Part shown: positions 17,475-24,582 of the stretch, one piece after another | How the letters are laid out: every line of letters starts with the position of its first letter | Position numbering within the stretch: position 1 is the first letter of the stretch | DNA from: Alphaproteobacteria bacterium | GTDB taxonomy: Bacteria; Pseudomonadota; Alphaproteobacteria; Ferrovibrionales; Ferrovibrionaceae | Assembly (NCBI GenBank): GCA_026126165.1 | Contig: JAHCJR010000032.1 | Span: 1-32,102, forward strand | Direction: 5' to 3' | DNA length: 32,102 nt | Translations under genes and position numbers: made by a program | The notes under the pieces: generated by a model | What the model was told of the DNA's origin: nothing | Database searches by the model: none | What the model saw: only the letters and a program-made list of their open reading frames with translations

Positions 17475-18592
17475 GGGTTTGGCCTCATGGGGCGGAGCGA
17501 ACGGTCGACCCGGACCGCGATCTGCGGTCCGATGCGGCCCATCCTGCCGCACAGCAGCGGAATGCCGCCGCAGCGCAGTTCGACCGGCGTATCGGGCGTT
17601 GCGTTGAGCATGATGGTGGCCCCGACCTCCAGGTTCATGACCTCGCGCAAGGTCATCAACTGTTCGTCGAGCACGGCCTGTATATCGATGTCGGTCGACC
17701 ACAATTCGGTCGCCAGGTGGTTCTCCCAAATGCTGTCGCGACCGAATTTCTCGCCCATGAACATCTGCAACAGGAGTTCGCGCACGGGCTCGAGCGTCGC
17801 GTATGGCAGCATCAGTTCCAGCCTGCCGCCGCGATCCTCCATGTCGATCCTGAACTTGGCGAGGATGGCCGCATTGGCCGGACGGGCGATGGTTGCGAAG
17901 CGCGGATTGGTCTCGATCCGGTCATAGACGAAATTGACCGGCGAAAGCGGCTCGAAAGCCTGGCTCAGGTCGTTCAGCACGACGCTGATCATGCGCTCGA
18001 CAAGGTTCCGCTCGATCGTGGTGTAGGGCCGGCCCTCGATGCGCATGGCGGCGGTCCCGCGCCGGCCGCCAAGCAGGACATCCACGATCGAGTAGATGAG
18101 CGAGCTGTCCACCGTGATCAGCCCGTAATTGTCCCATTCCTGCGCCCGGAAGACCGAAAGGATGGCGGGCAGCGGGATCGAGTTCAGATAGTCGCCGAAA
18201 CGGATCGAGGTGATCTGGTCGAGCGAGACTTCGACATTGTCGGAGGTGAAGTTACGGAGCGAGGTGGTCATCAGGCGCACCAGGCGGTCGAAGACCACCT
18301 CGAGCATGGGCAGGCGCTCGTAGGAAACGAGGGCGCTGTTGATGATCGCGCGGATACCCGATCTCTCGCGATCCTCGTCGTCGGAACTGTCGAAGCCGAG
18401 CAGGCTGTCGATCTCGTCCTGGTTGAGGACGCGCGTTGCCTGGCCGCCGCCGGCGGCTGGTCCCGGCTGGCCATTCTCGTCCGCCGCGCGCGAAGCCTCC
18501 GCCTCCATGTCCGGCTGATCCGCCTCGGCGGCCGCGGCCCAATCGGCGGCGAGCTTCTCCTCGTCGATACCGCTTTCGCTCTCGTCAGCCAT
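17471..18592 (-). CDS. fliM: flagellar motor switch protein FliM
   Basis: FliM is the middle part of the C-ring and the docking site of CheY-P. The 373-residue product has the CheY-binding peptide VLNQDEIDSLLGFD at residues 55-68, then the GIRAIINSALVSYERLPMLEVVFDR-type middle domain (given here as two stretches, GIRAIINSALVSYERLP and MLEVVFDRLVR), the IVDVLLGGRRG segment, and a C-terminal SPOA domain with VGATIMLNATPDTPVELRCG. The protein carries about 50 extra residues before the CheY peptide, which in most FliM proteins lies at the extreme N-terminus. It follows fliL by 14 bases. Confidence 0.97.
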   Translation of the reverse strand: MADESESGIDEEKLAADWAAAAEADQPDMEAEASRAADENGQPGPAAGGGQATRVLNQDEIDSLLGFDSSDDEDRERSGIRAIINSALVSYERLPMLEVVFDRLVRLMTTSLRNFTSDNVEVSLDQITSIRFGDYLNSIPLPAILSVFRAQEWDNYGLITVDSSLIYSIVDVLLGGRRGTAAMRIEGRPYTTIERNLVERMISVVLNDLSQAFEPLSPVNFVYDRIETNPRFATIARPANAAILAKFRIDMEDRGGRLELMLPYATLEPVRELLLQMFMGEKFGRDSIWENHLATELWSTDIDIQAVLDEQLMTLREVMNLEVGATIMLNATPDTPVELRCGGIPLLCGRMGRIGPQIAVRVDRSLRPMRPNP

Positions 18593-18606
18593 CTGGCCTG
18601 GTCCGT

Positions 18607-19125
18607 CTATTGAAGCAGCATTTCCTTGAACAGCACGTCATTGACCCGCGCCGGCGCCACGGCGGCATTGACGCGGATCAGAAGTTCCTCCTTCAGGCGC
18701 TGCACGCCGGCGGAGCCATGCAGCTCGTCGGAACGGAGCTCGCGCAGATAGACCTGAAAATTGTCGAGAACGCGCGGCATCACCTGATCGACGCGCTTCA
18801 CCGCCTCCGCATCGTCGAGTTCGAGGGAAACGCGGATCTTGAGATAGCTTGCCTGGCGGCCCGTGCTCTGCAGGTTGACGAGCATCTCGGGAAGATCGTG
18901 AAAGACCACGGCGCGCGGCGCCGCTGGTTTGGCCGCTTCCGCCGCCTCCCCGCCGGAGCCGAACCAGCCAAGGAAGTAGCCGGCGCCGGCCGCGCCAAGG
19001 CCGCCCACCAGCAGCAGTGGCAGCACGATGAACAGCACCAGCACCTTGCCGGAGATCCTGCGCTTGCGGACCGTGCCCTCGGCAGCCGCCTGTGCGTCCG
19101 CTTGATCGGCGGTGATGTCGGCCAT
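18607..19125 (-). CDS. fliL: flagellar basal body-associated protein FliL
   Basis: FliL is a single-pass inner-membrane protein that rings and supports the stator units. The 172-residue product has a short cytoplasmic N-terminus with basic residues, one membrane helix (about residues 27-52, VLVLFIVLPLLLVGGLGAAG), a small Gly/Ala linker and a periplasmic domain with LPEMLVNLQSTGRQASYLKI, VSLELDD and FKEMLLQ at the C-terminus. It starts the fliL-fliM-DUF6468-motE series and faces flgF across a 267-base divergent spacer carrying a CtrA-like box 73 bases upstream. Confidence 0.94.
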   Translation of the reverse strand: MADITADQADAQAAAEGTVRKRRISGKVLVLFIVLPLLLVGGLGAAGAGYFLGWFGSGGEAAEAAKPAAPRAVVFHDLPEMLVNLQSTGRQASYLKIRVSLELDDAEAVKRVDQVMPRVLDNFQVYLRELRSDELHGSAGVQRLKEELLIRVNAAVAPARVNDVLFKEMLLQ

Positions 19126-19197
19126 GCTTGTCCGTCCGTTCCCGTTGCCTCGCCGCAGATGCGGCGTTATCCGCGGCGCATTCTGGGGAGGCTTGGG

Positions 19198-19212
19198 TTA
19201 ACAAGCGGTGAA
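19198..19212 (-). promoter_or_regulatory. CtrA-like box upstream of fliL
   Basis: TTAA-N7-TGAA on the plus strand (TTCA-N7-TTAA on the minus), one mismatch from TTAA-N7-TTAA, 73 bases before the fliL start. It lies at the fliL side of the divergent spacer, while the sigma-54 promoter lies at the flgF side. In Caulobacter fliL is a CtrA-activated class II operon, so the placement is sensible. Motif evidence only. Confidence 0.5.
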
Positions 19213-19226
19213 GTCCGGACAGGGGT

Positions 19227-19241
19227 CGGCAAATCCTGCCG
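19227..19241 (+). promoter_or_regulatory. dyad CGGCA-N5-TGCCG upstream of flgF (FlbD/ftr-like enhancer)
   Basis: A perfect inverted repeat with arms CGGCA and TGCCG and a 5-base centre, 76 bases before the -24 element of the flgF promoter. The same dyad recurs upstream of the flgI and first flagellin promoters. Palindromes of this kind are what the sigma-54 activator FlbD binds (ftr elements) in Caulobacter; the exact published consensus was not checked. An enhancer role is inferred from repeat occurrence and spacing. Confidence 0.6.
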
Positions 19242-19316
19242 GGCAAGCGCTGCCCTCGCACCGCCGGCCCGGTCCGCGCGCCTCGGCTGCGGCGCGGATT
19301 CCCGCCATCCCGCATC

Positions 19317-19332
19317 TGGCATGGCCCCTGCA
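19317..19332 (+). promoter_or_regulatory. sigma-54 promoter of flgF operon
   Basis: TGGCATGGCCCCTGCA: GG at 19318-19319 and GC at 19330-19331 are exactly ten bases apart, matching the sigma-54 consensus TGGCACG-N4-TTGC with two mismatches. Predicted transcription would start near 19343, leaving a leader of about 50 bases before flgF. The dyad at 19227-19241 gives the expected upstream activator site. Confidence 0.75.
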
Positions 19333-19392
19333 TGTCCGACCCCAGCATTCAGTCGGCGGCCAAGAACGGCCGTCCGCGCCATGGAGACCAGA

Positions 19393-20118
19393 ATGGAGAA
19401 CGCCACCTATATCGGGCTGTCCCGCCAGATGGCGATGCGAAGGCAGATGGACGTGATCGCCAACAACCTGGCGAACATGAACACCGCCGGCTTTCGCAGC
19501 GAGCAGATGCTGTTCGAGGAGCACCTGATGCGCCTGGCCGGGCGCGAGCAGGCCAAGGCATCCTTCGTTCTCGACTGGGGCACGCTCCGCAGCCTGCGGG
19601 ACGGGGCGATCGAGACCACGGGCAACCCGCTCGACGTCGCGATCAGCGGTCGCGGCTTTCTCGTCGTCGAGACGCCCGAAGGCCGGCGTTACACCCGCAA
19701 CGGCCATTTGCGGCTGAGCGACCAGGGCGAACTGACGACGCGCGACGGGCATGCGGTTCTGGACGATCGCAATGCGCCGATCCGGCTGGAGCGGGCGGAC
19801 GGCAGGATCACCATCGCGCCGGATGGCAGCGTCAGCAACGCCAACGGCCTGGTCGCCCGGCTCAACCTCGTGCGCTTCGAGAACGAGCAGCAGATGCGCA
19901 AGGCCGGCGACAATCTCTACAGCAGCGACGAGCCGGAACTGCCGGCGGAGGGCGCGCAGTTCGTGCAGGGCGCCATCGAGGGATCGAATGTCGAGCCGAT
20001 CGTCGAAATGACGAACATGGTAGAGCTGCATCGCAGCTATCAGGCGATGCAGCGCGTTCTGGAGGCGGATCAGGAGATCCAGCGACGCGCCATCGAGCGG
20101 CTCGGCAAGATCGCCTGA
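19393..20118 (+). CDS. flgF: flagellar basal body rod protein FlgF
   Basis: FlgF forms the short proximal-to-distal rod junction. The 241-residue product starts MENATYIGLSRQMAMRRQMD and has the rod signature VIANNLANMNTAGFRSEQ, a central GNPLDVAISGRGFLVVETPEG domain and the C-terminal NMVELHRSYQAMQRVLEADQ helix. I choose the ATG at 19393 because GGAGA lies 5 bases upstream; an ATG at 19381 in the same frame lacks a ribosome-binding site. Very long open frames further upstream are GC artefacts. It is the first gene of flgF-flgG-flgA-flgH. Confidence 0.96.
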   Translation: MENATYIGLSRQMAMRRQMDVIANNLANMNTAGFRSEQMLFEEHLMRLAGREQAKASFVLDWGTLRSLRDGAIETTGNPLDVAISGRGFLVVETPEGRRYTRNGHLRLSDQGELTTRDGHAVLDDRNAPIRLERADGRITIAPDGSVSNANGLVARLNLVRFENEQQMRKAGDNLYSSDEPELPAEGAQFVQGAIEGSNVEPIVEMTNMVELHRSYQAMQRVLEADQEIQRRAIERLGKIA

Positions 20119-20158
20119 TGCCGCCATTGAAACATCACGAAGGACCGAGGGACAGGAC

Positions 20159-20947
20159 ATGCGCTCACTGAGCATCGCCGCGACGGGAATGCTGGCCCAG
20201 CAGCTCAACGTGGAAGTCATCTCCAACAACATCGCCAATCTGAACACGACCGGCTACAAGCGCCAGCGCGCCGAGTTCCAGGACCTGCTCTACCAGAACA
20301 TGCGGCGCATCGGCTCCAATTCCTCCGACCAGGGCACGGTGGTCCCGGCCGGCGTTCAGGTCGGCATCGGCGTCAAGACCGGCGCGGTCTACCGCATCAC
20401 CGAGCAGGGCAACCTGCAATCGACCGAGAACACCTTCGACATCGCCATCCAGGGCAATGGCTATTTCCGCATCCAGCTCCCCAACGGCGATATCGGCTAT
20501 ACCCGCGCCGGCTCTTTCCAGCTCTCGCCGACCGGCCAGATCGTGACCCAGGACGGCTACGTGGTGCAGCCCGGCATCGCCATTCCGCAGGATGCGGTGG
20601 ATGTGTCGATCAATGCCACCGGCGAGGTGCAGGTCAAGCTCGCGGGCCAGGTGCAGCCGCAGGTGGCCGGCCAGCTCGAACTGGCCAGCTTCTTCAACGA
20701 AGCGGGCCTGGAGGCGATCGGCGACAATCTGTTCCTCGAGACGCCTTCCTCCGGCGCCGCCCAGGTCGGCGTGCCGGGCGCCGCCGGCTACGGCACCGTG
20801 CGCCAGGGCTTCCTCGAAACCTCCAACGTCAACCCCGTGCAGGAGATTACCAACCTGATCACGGCACAGCGCGCCTACGAGATGAACTCGAAGGTCATCA
20901 CGACCTCCGACGAGATGCTCGCCCAGGCGAACCAGGCGATCCGCTGA
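20159..20947 (+). CDS. flgG: flagellar distal rod protein FlgG
   Basis: FlgG builds the distal rod, the drive shaft through the P and L rings. The 262-residue product starts MRSLSIAATGMLAQQLNVEV and carries VISNNIANLNTTGYKRQRAE, then the FlgG-specific QDLLYQNMRRIG segment, the NTFDIAIQGNGYFRIQLPNG domain and C-terminal EITNLITAQRAYEMNSKVI. Length is exactly typical. It follows flgF by 40 bases and overlaps flgA by one base (TGATG). Identification is certain. Confidence 0.98.
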   Translation: MRSLSIAATGMLAQQLNVEVISNNIANLNTTGYKRQRAEFQDLLYQNMRRIGSNSSDQGTVVPAGVQVGIGVKTGAVYRITEQGNLQSTENTFDIAIQGNGYFRIQLPNGDIGYTRAGSFQLSPTGQIVTQDGYVVQPGIAIPQDAVDVSINATGEVQVKLAGQVQPQVAGQLELASFFNEAGLEAIGDNLFLETPSSGAAQVGVPGAAGYGTVRQGFLETSNVNPVQEITNLITAQRAYEMNSKVITTSDEMLAQANQAIR

Positions 20948-21894
20948 TGAAACGCCTCGTCCTCACCCTTTTCGCCGGCGCCTGCCTGCTGCTGCTGCCC
21001 GGCCTCGCCCTTGCCGAAGCGCGCCTCAAGCCCGTCGTTCTCGTGGACGGTCCGGAGGTGACCTTCGCCGATCTGTTCCTCCGCGCCGGCGCCGGGGGCG
21101 AGAAAGTCTTCGCCGCGGCGCCCCCGCCGGGCGAGCGCGCCATCTACCGCCCGCAGACCGTGCAGGCCATGGCGGCCCAGGCGGGGATCTCCTGGTCGCC
21201 CGAGCCGGGCCTGCGCGCCGTCGTGGTCGAGCGGGCGGGACGGACGGTGCCGAGGGAGGAAATCCTGCGCCGGCTGGCGGAGGCACTCGACCTCGGCGAT
21301 GCCGGCGGCGAGCAGGCGATCATCCTGCCAGGCAATATCGCCATGATGCTGCCGGTTGGCGTCGATCCCGAAATCCGCGTCGAGGATGTCGATTTCGATC
21401 GCCATGCCCGCCGGTTCCACGCCACCATCGTCGCAAGCGACGGAGCGGATGCCCAGCGGCTGCGCGTGCAGGGTCGCGTGCAGCAGGTGAGCGAGGTCCC
21501 GGTGCTGCGTCAGGCCGTCTCCGCCGGTCAGGTGATCGGCGAGGCGGATATCGATTGGGTCGGCGTCCCGAGCCTGCGCCTCGGCGGGAATGTCCTCACC
21601 GACATGACGGAGATCGTCGGGCAGGCGGCGCGCCGCTCCTTGCCGCCCGGCCGGCCGCTGCGCGCCTCCGACCTGCAGCGCCCCGCCCTGGTCGGCAAGG
21701 GCGCGCTCGTCTCGATGTCGGTCACCGTGCCGAACATGCAGCTCTCGGCGATCGGCCGCGCGCTCGAAGCGGGCGCCGCCGGCGATGTCATCCAGATCAT
21801 GAACCTGCAGAGCAAGCGCACAGTCACCGGCGTCGTCGTCGGCCCCAACCAGGTCGAGGTCGGCGCCGCGCGGATTGCTGCCGCGCTCAACTGA
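20947..21894 (+). CDS. flgA: P-ring assembly chaperone FlgA
   Basis: FlgA is a periplasmic chaperone for P-ring (FlgI) assembly. The 315-residue product has a Sec signal peptide (about residues 1-22, ending LALAEA), a variable N-terminal domain and a C-terminal SAF-type domain with VPVLRQAVSAGQVIGEADID, ARRSLPPGRPLRASDLQRP and LVGKGALVSMSVTVPNMQL, ending with VVGPNQVEV. It overlaps flgG by one base. It is longer than short FlgA forms because of the N-terminal domain, as in other alphaproteobacteria. Confidence 0.94.
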   Translation: MKRLVLTLFAGACLLLLPGLALAEARLKPVVLVDGPEVTFADLFLRAGAGGEKVFAAAPPPGERAIYRPQTVQAMAAQAGISWSPEPGLRAVVVERAGRTVPREEILRRLAEALDLGDAGGEQAIILPGNIAMMLPVGVDPEIRVEDVDFDRHARRFHATIVASDGADAQRLRVQGRVQQVSEVPVLRQAVSAGQVIGEADIDWVGVPSLRLGGNVLTDMTEIVGQAARRSLPPGRPLRASDLQRPALVGKGALVSMSVTVPNMQLSAIGRALEAGAAGDVIQIMNLQSKRTVTGVVVGPNQVEVGAARIAAALN

Positions 21895-21919
21895 AGAAAT
21901 GCATTCCGGGAGAAGCCCC

Positions 21920-22720
21920 ATGCCCCGCTCGATCGTGAAACCGCCCTTCCGCCGCATTGCGTCGCTGGTCCTGGCAGGCGGGCTGCTTGCCGGATGCAAC
22001 GCGGCCGAGCGGCTGGCCAATCTCGGCGCGCCGCCGCCGCTCAGCAAGATCGAGGACCCGACCGTCGACAAGAACTACCGCCCCGTCGCCCTGCCCATGC
22101 CCCGGCCAGAGCCGGTTTCCTTCCAGGCGAACAGCCTGTGGCGGCCCGGCTCGCGTCAGTTCTTCAAGGACCAGCGCGCCGCCAAGGTGGGCGACATCAT
22201 CACGGTGACCGTCTCGATTTCCGACAAGGCGAAGTTCAACAACTCGACCACGCGCCAGCGCGACAACAGCGAGAATGTCGATCTGCCCAAGCTGCTCGGT
22301 GCCGAGGCGCTGACCTCCGCCACCTCCAACATCTCGCGCTCGCGCGCGCCGATCGACCGGCTCTTTCCCGGCATCGACGTGAGCAACGCGCTGGATGTGG
22401 GCGCGACCTCGAACTCCCAGGGCAAGGGTTCGCTGCAGCGCGAGGAAACGATCAATCTCAAGGTGGCGGCCATCGTCACCCAGGTGCTGCCCAACGGCAA
22501 CCTGGTGATCTCGGGGCGGCAGGAGGTGCGCGTCAATTTCGAGATGCGCGAGTTGCAGATCACAGGCGTCGTGCGCCCCGCCGACATCACCGCGACGAAC
22601 GTGATCAACCACACCCAGATCGCCGAGGCGCGCATTTCCTATGGCGGGCGCGGCATCCTTTCGGACGTGCAGCAGCCGCGCTACGGCCAGCAGATCTTCG
22701 ACGTGATTTTCCCCTTCTAG
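21920..22720 (+). CDS. flgH: flagellar L-ring lipoprotein FlgH
   Basis: FlgH forms the outer-membrane L ring. The 266-residue product has a lipoprotein signal with lipobox LLAGC, then the family segments SLWRPGSRQFFKDQRAAKVGD (here in two pieces, SLWRPGSRQFF and KDQRAAKVGDIITV), then SISDKAKFNNSTTR, VTQVLPNGNLVISGRQEVRV and a C-terminal ARISYGGRGILSDVQQPRYG. I use the ATG at 21920, with GGGAGAAG upstream; a start at 21899 would add 7 residues. Its stop codon shares CTAG (22717-22720) with the convergent racemase-like gene. Confidence 0.96.
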   Translation: MPRSIVKPPFRRIASLVLAGGLLAGCNAAERLANLGAPPPLSKIEDPTVDKNYRPVALPMPRPEPVSFQANSLWRPGSRQFFKDQRAAKVGDIITVTVSISDKAKFNNSTTRQRDNSENVDLPKLLGAEALTSATSNISRSRAPIDRLFPGIDVSNALDVGATSNSQGKGSLQREETINLKVAAIVTQVLPNGNLVISGRQEVRVNFEMRELQITGVVRPADITATNVINHTQIAEARISYGGRGILSDVQQPRYGQQIFDVIFPF

Positions 22721-23382
22721 ATGCGGGGCGCGCCGGCGAGGCAGGCTTCGAGACCGAGGCGCGGGCTGGAAAGCACCGGTCGCCCGAGGCCGGCGAGAAA
22801 ATCCACGGCGCCCGCCATGGATGCCTGGGCAAGAACGACGACATCCGCCGCGCCCGCGGCGCCCTCCAGCGCCTCGGCGATCCGCCGCCAATAGGCAACC
22901 CGGTCGCCGCGCTGGAAATGCGCCCAGGCATCTTCGACCAGCAACGCGCGGATCTCCACCTCGCGGCCGGCAAGTCCCGCCACCTCGCGCAGCAGCTCCT
23001 CCGTGGGCGCGAGCGTCGTCGGCACGCAGGCAGCGACAAGGATCCTGTCGCCGAGGCGCACGGCCTCCTCCGCCATCGCCCGGTCGATCCGCACCAGCCG
23101 CACGCCGGCCGTTCTTCCGGCCTGCTCGGCCGCCTCCCCCAGGGTCGAGCAGGTGCAGATCACGGTCGGTCGCCCCTGTTCGTTCGGCGCCCCCAGCGTC
23201 CCGGCGAGCTGCAACAGCCGCGCCTCGATGGCCGGCGTCACCCGCCCGGCGCTCAGCGCCTCGTCGAGCAGGCCCGGCTCCGTCACGTGCAGCGCGGCCC
23301 GGCCGGGGGCCAGCTCCGACATCAGGTCGGAGAACAGCAATTCGTTGGCCGGCGCGGTATGAAGAAAAATGAGATCGGACAT
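22717..23382 (-). CDS. Asp/Glu racemase-family protein
   Basis: A 221-residue protein of the aspartate/glutamate racemase superfamily. It has two Cys-containing motifs in the expected places, VICTCSTLGEAAEQ (near residue 77) and LVAACVPTTLAPT (near residue 120), the catalytic-cysteine pair being consistent with cofactor-independent racemases. The N-terminus MSDLIFLHTAPANELLFSDL is typical of uncharacterised members that mention no known substrate. I start at the ATG complementing 23380-23382; the longer frame to 23502 overlaps dksA. Substrate is unknown and it need not be flagellar; its place between flgH and dksA may be accidental. Confidence 0.75.
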   Translation of the reverse strand: MSDLIFLHTAPANELLFSDLMSELAPGRAALHVTEPGLLDEALSAGRVTPAIEARLLQLAGTLGAPNEQGRPTVICTCSTLGEAAEQAGRTAGVRLVRIDRAMAEEAVRLGDRILVAACVPTTLAPTEELLREVAGLAGREVEIRALLVEDAWAHFQRGDRVAYWRRIAEALEGAAGAADVVVLAQASMAGAVDFLAGLGRPVLSSPRLGLEACLAGAPRI

Positions 23383-23422
23383 GGCGCGGCACTCTACCCC
23401 TCGAGCCGCGCGAGGCAAGCGG

Positions 23423-23839
23423 TCAATCGTCGCGGTAGACCTTTTCCCGCCGCTCGTGGCGCTCCTGCGCTTCGATGGAGAGGGTGGCGATCGGCCTGGC
23501 ATCGAGGCGCTTCAGGCTGATCGGCTCGCCGGTTTCCTCGCAATATCCGTAGGTTCCCTCGTCGATGCGGCGCAGCGCGGCGTCGATCTTGGCGATCAGC
23601 TTGCGCTGGCGGTCCCTGGTCCTGAGTTCCAGCGCCCGGTCGGTTTCGGTCGAGGCCCGGTCCGCCAGGTCCGGTTCCGCCACCGTATCTTCCTGCAGGT
23701 GCTGGAGGGTGATCTGGGACTCGCGCAGGATATCGTCCTTCCAGGCGAGCAGCTTGCGCCGGAAATACTCCTTCTGACGCTTGTTCATGAAGGGCTCGTC
23801 TTCGGTCGGCCGATAATTCGCGGACAAATTCACACCCAT
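23423..23839 (-). CDS. dksA: DksA-type RNA polymerase-binding factor
   Basis: DksA binds in the RNA polymerase secondary channel and with ppGpp adjusts transcription. The 138-residue product has a long coiled coil with the tip motif DLADRA (Asp57, Asp60, Ala62, matching DxxDxA) and a C-terminal zinc-finger fold, YGYCEETGEPISLKRL then ARPIATLSIEAQER. Of the four zinc cysteines only Cys100 remains; Thr103, Ser121 and Ala124 replace the others, as in other alphaproteobacterial DksA proteins. The ATG complementing 23837-23839 follows GGGGAG. Often encoded near flagellar genes in alphaproteobacteria. Confidence 0.92.
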   Translation of the reverse strand: MGVNLSANYRPTEDEPFMNKRQKEYFRRKLLAWKDDILRESQITLQHLQEDTVAEPDLADRASTETDRALELRTRDRQRKLIAKIDAALRRIDEGTYGYCEETGEPISLKRLDARPIATLSIEAQERHERREKVYRDD

Positions 23840-23962
23840 CGTCGACTCCCCACAGCCGGCACGGCGGCATCCAAAAACGCGGCGGAGTATATGGATCGTC
23901 CCCGCCCATCACAAGCGCATTCAACTGCCTGATTCTGATTGCAAATTTGTCATCCGAACCGG

Positions 23963-24376
23963 TCAGGCAAGGCCGCGTTTCGCGAGCTCCACCTGGGCCC
24001 GAATCTCAATTTCGTCAAGGACTTGCTGCAACCCGGGGTCGCTGACGAGCGGCCTCTCACGCGCCGCCTCGTCCGCCAGGCGGCGTAGGGTCTCGTCTGT
24101 AAGGCGGCCGGTCAGCAGGGCATGGCGGAGCGAATCGAGTCGCTCCAGCAGGTCCTGTCCCCGGCGGACCGCGCGCTTGCGTGCATGCAGGGCATCGGGG
24201 ACCTCCTGCAGGGCGAGCAACGGGTTGACCGCCTGCACCGGCCTTGCCGGCGCACTCGCGCCCGACGCGGCCGCATCGTCCACGAGATGACGCGCGAAAT
24301 CGCCGCCGGCGCCATGCGCGCGCTCGTTGCCTCGGATACGGGCCGGCTGAATTCGGCCGGGGCCTAGGACCTTCAT
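23963..24376 (-). CDS. fliX: flagellar assembly regulator FliX
   Basis: FliX links early basal body assembly to the sigma-54 activator FlbD in Caulobacter. The 137-residue product starts MKVLGPGRIQPARIRGNERA, then an Ala-rich linker and the C-terminal family segment with LLALQEVPDALHARKRAVRRG, LLERLDSLRHALLTGRL and the ending LQQVLDEIEIRAQVELAKR. I use the ATG complementing 24374-24376; the longer upstream frame crosses the promoter. It is divergent from flgI, as in Caulobacter, and a CtrA-like box lies 45 bases upstream. flbD itself is not in this window. Confidence 0.9.
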   Translation of the reverse strand: MKVLGPGRIQPARIRGNERAHGAGGDFARHLVDDAAASGASAPARPVQAVNPLLALQEVPDALHARKRAVRRGQDLLERLDSLRHALLTGRLTDETLRRLADEAARERPLVSDPGLQQVLDEIEIRAQVELAKRGLA

Positions 24377-24420
24377 CGCAAACCTGCGCCTCCAATGCGG
24401 CCAGACTGGCAGAAACAGCC

Positions 24421-24435
24421 TTAACGCCGGGTAAA
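24421..24435 (-). promoter_or_regulatory. CtrA-like box upstream of fliX
   Basis: TTAA-N7-TAAA on the plus strand (TTTA-N7-TTAA on the minus strand), one mismatch from TTAA-N7-TTAA, 45 bases before the fliX start. It sits on the fliX side of the divergent spacer, like the fliL box. Same layout as the fliL/flgF spacer: CtrA-like box, dyad, sigma-54 promoter. Motif evidence only. Confidence 0.5.
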
Positions 24436-24437
24436 GC

Positions 24438-24454
24438 CCGGCAATTCCTGCCGG
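24438..24454 (+). promoter_or_regulatory. dyad CGGCA-N5-TGCCG upstream of flgI (FlbD/ftr-like enhancer)
   Basis: CCGGCA-ATTCC-TGCCGG, a perfect inverted repeat with six-base arms, 73-74 bases before the -24 element of the flgI promoter, nearly the same spacing as at flgF (76). It is the second of the three matching dyads. It also lies only a few bases from the CtrA-like box, so the two regulators could interfere with one another. Role inferred. Confidence 0.6.
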
Positions 24455-24526
24455 CCACCGGGTCCAGCCTGCCGCGCGACGACGGCACCCGCCGGGAAAA
24501 ACCGCGGCCCTCCGCCGGTCCGGCGC

Positions 24527-24542
24527 TGGCACGGCTTTCGCA
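24527..24542 (+). promoter_or_regulatory. sigma-54 promoter of flgI operon
   Basis: TGGCACGGCTTTCGCA matches the sigma-54 consensus TGGCACG-N4-TTGC(A) with one mismatch; GG at 24528-24529 and GC at 24540-24541 are ten bases apart. Predicted start near 24553, leader of about 30 bases before the flgI ATG. An upstream dyad at 24438-24454 supplies the expected activator site. Confidence 0.8.
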
Positions 24543-24582
24543 AGGCCGGGCCTTGCAAGAATTGCCAGGTCCGGGACCAGAC

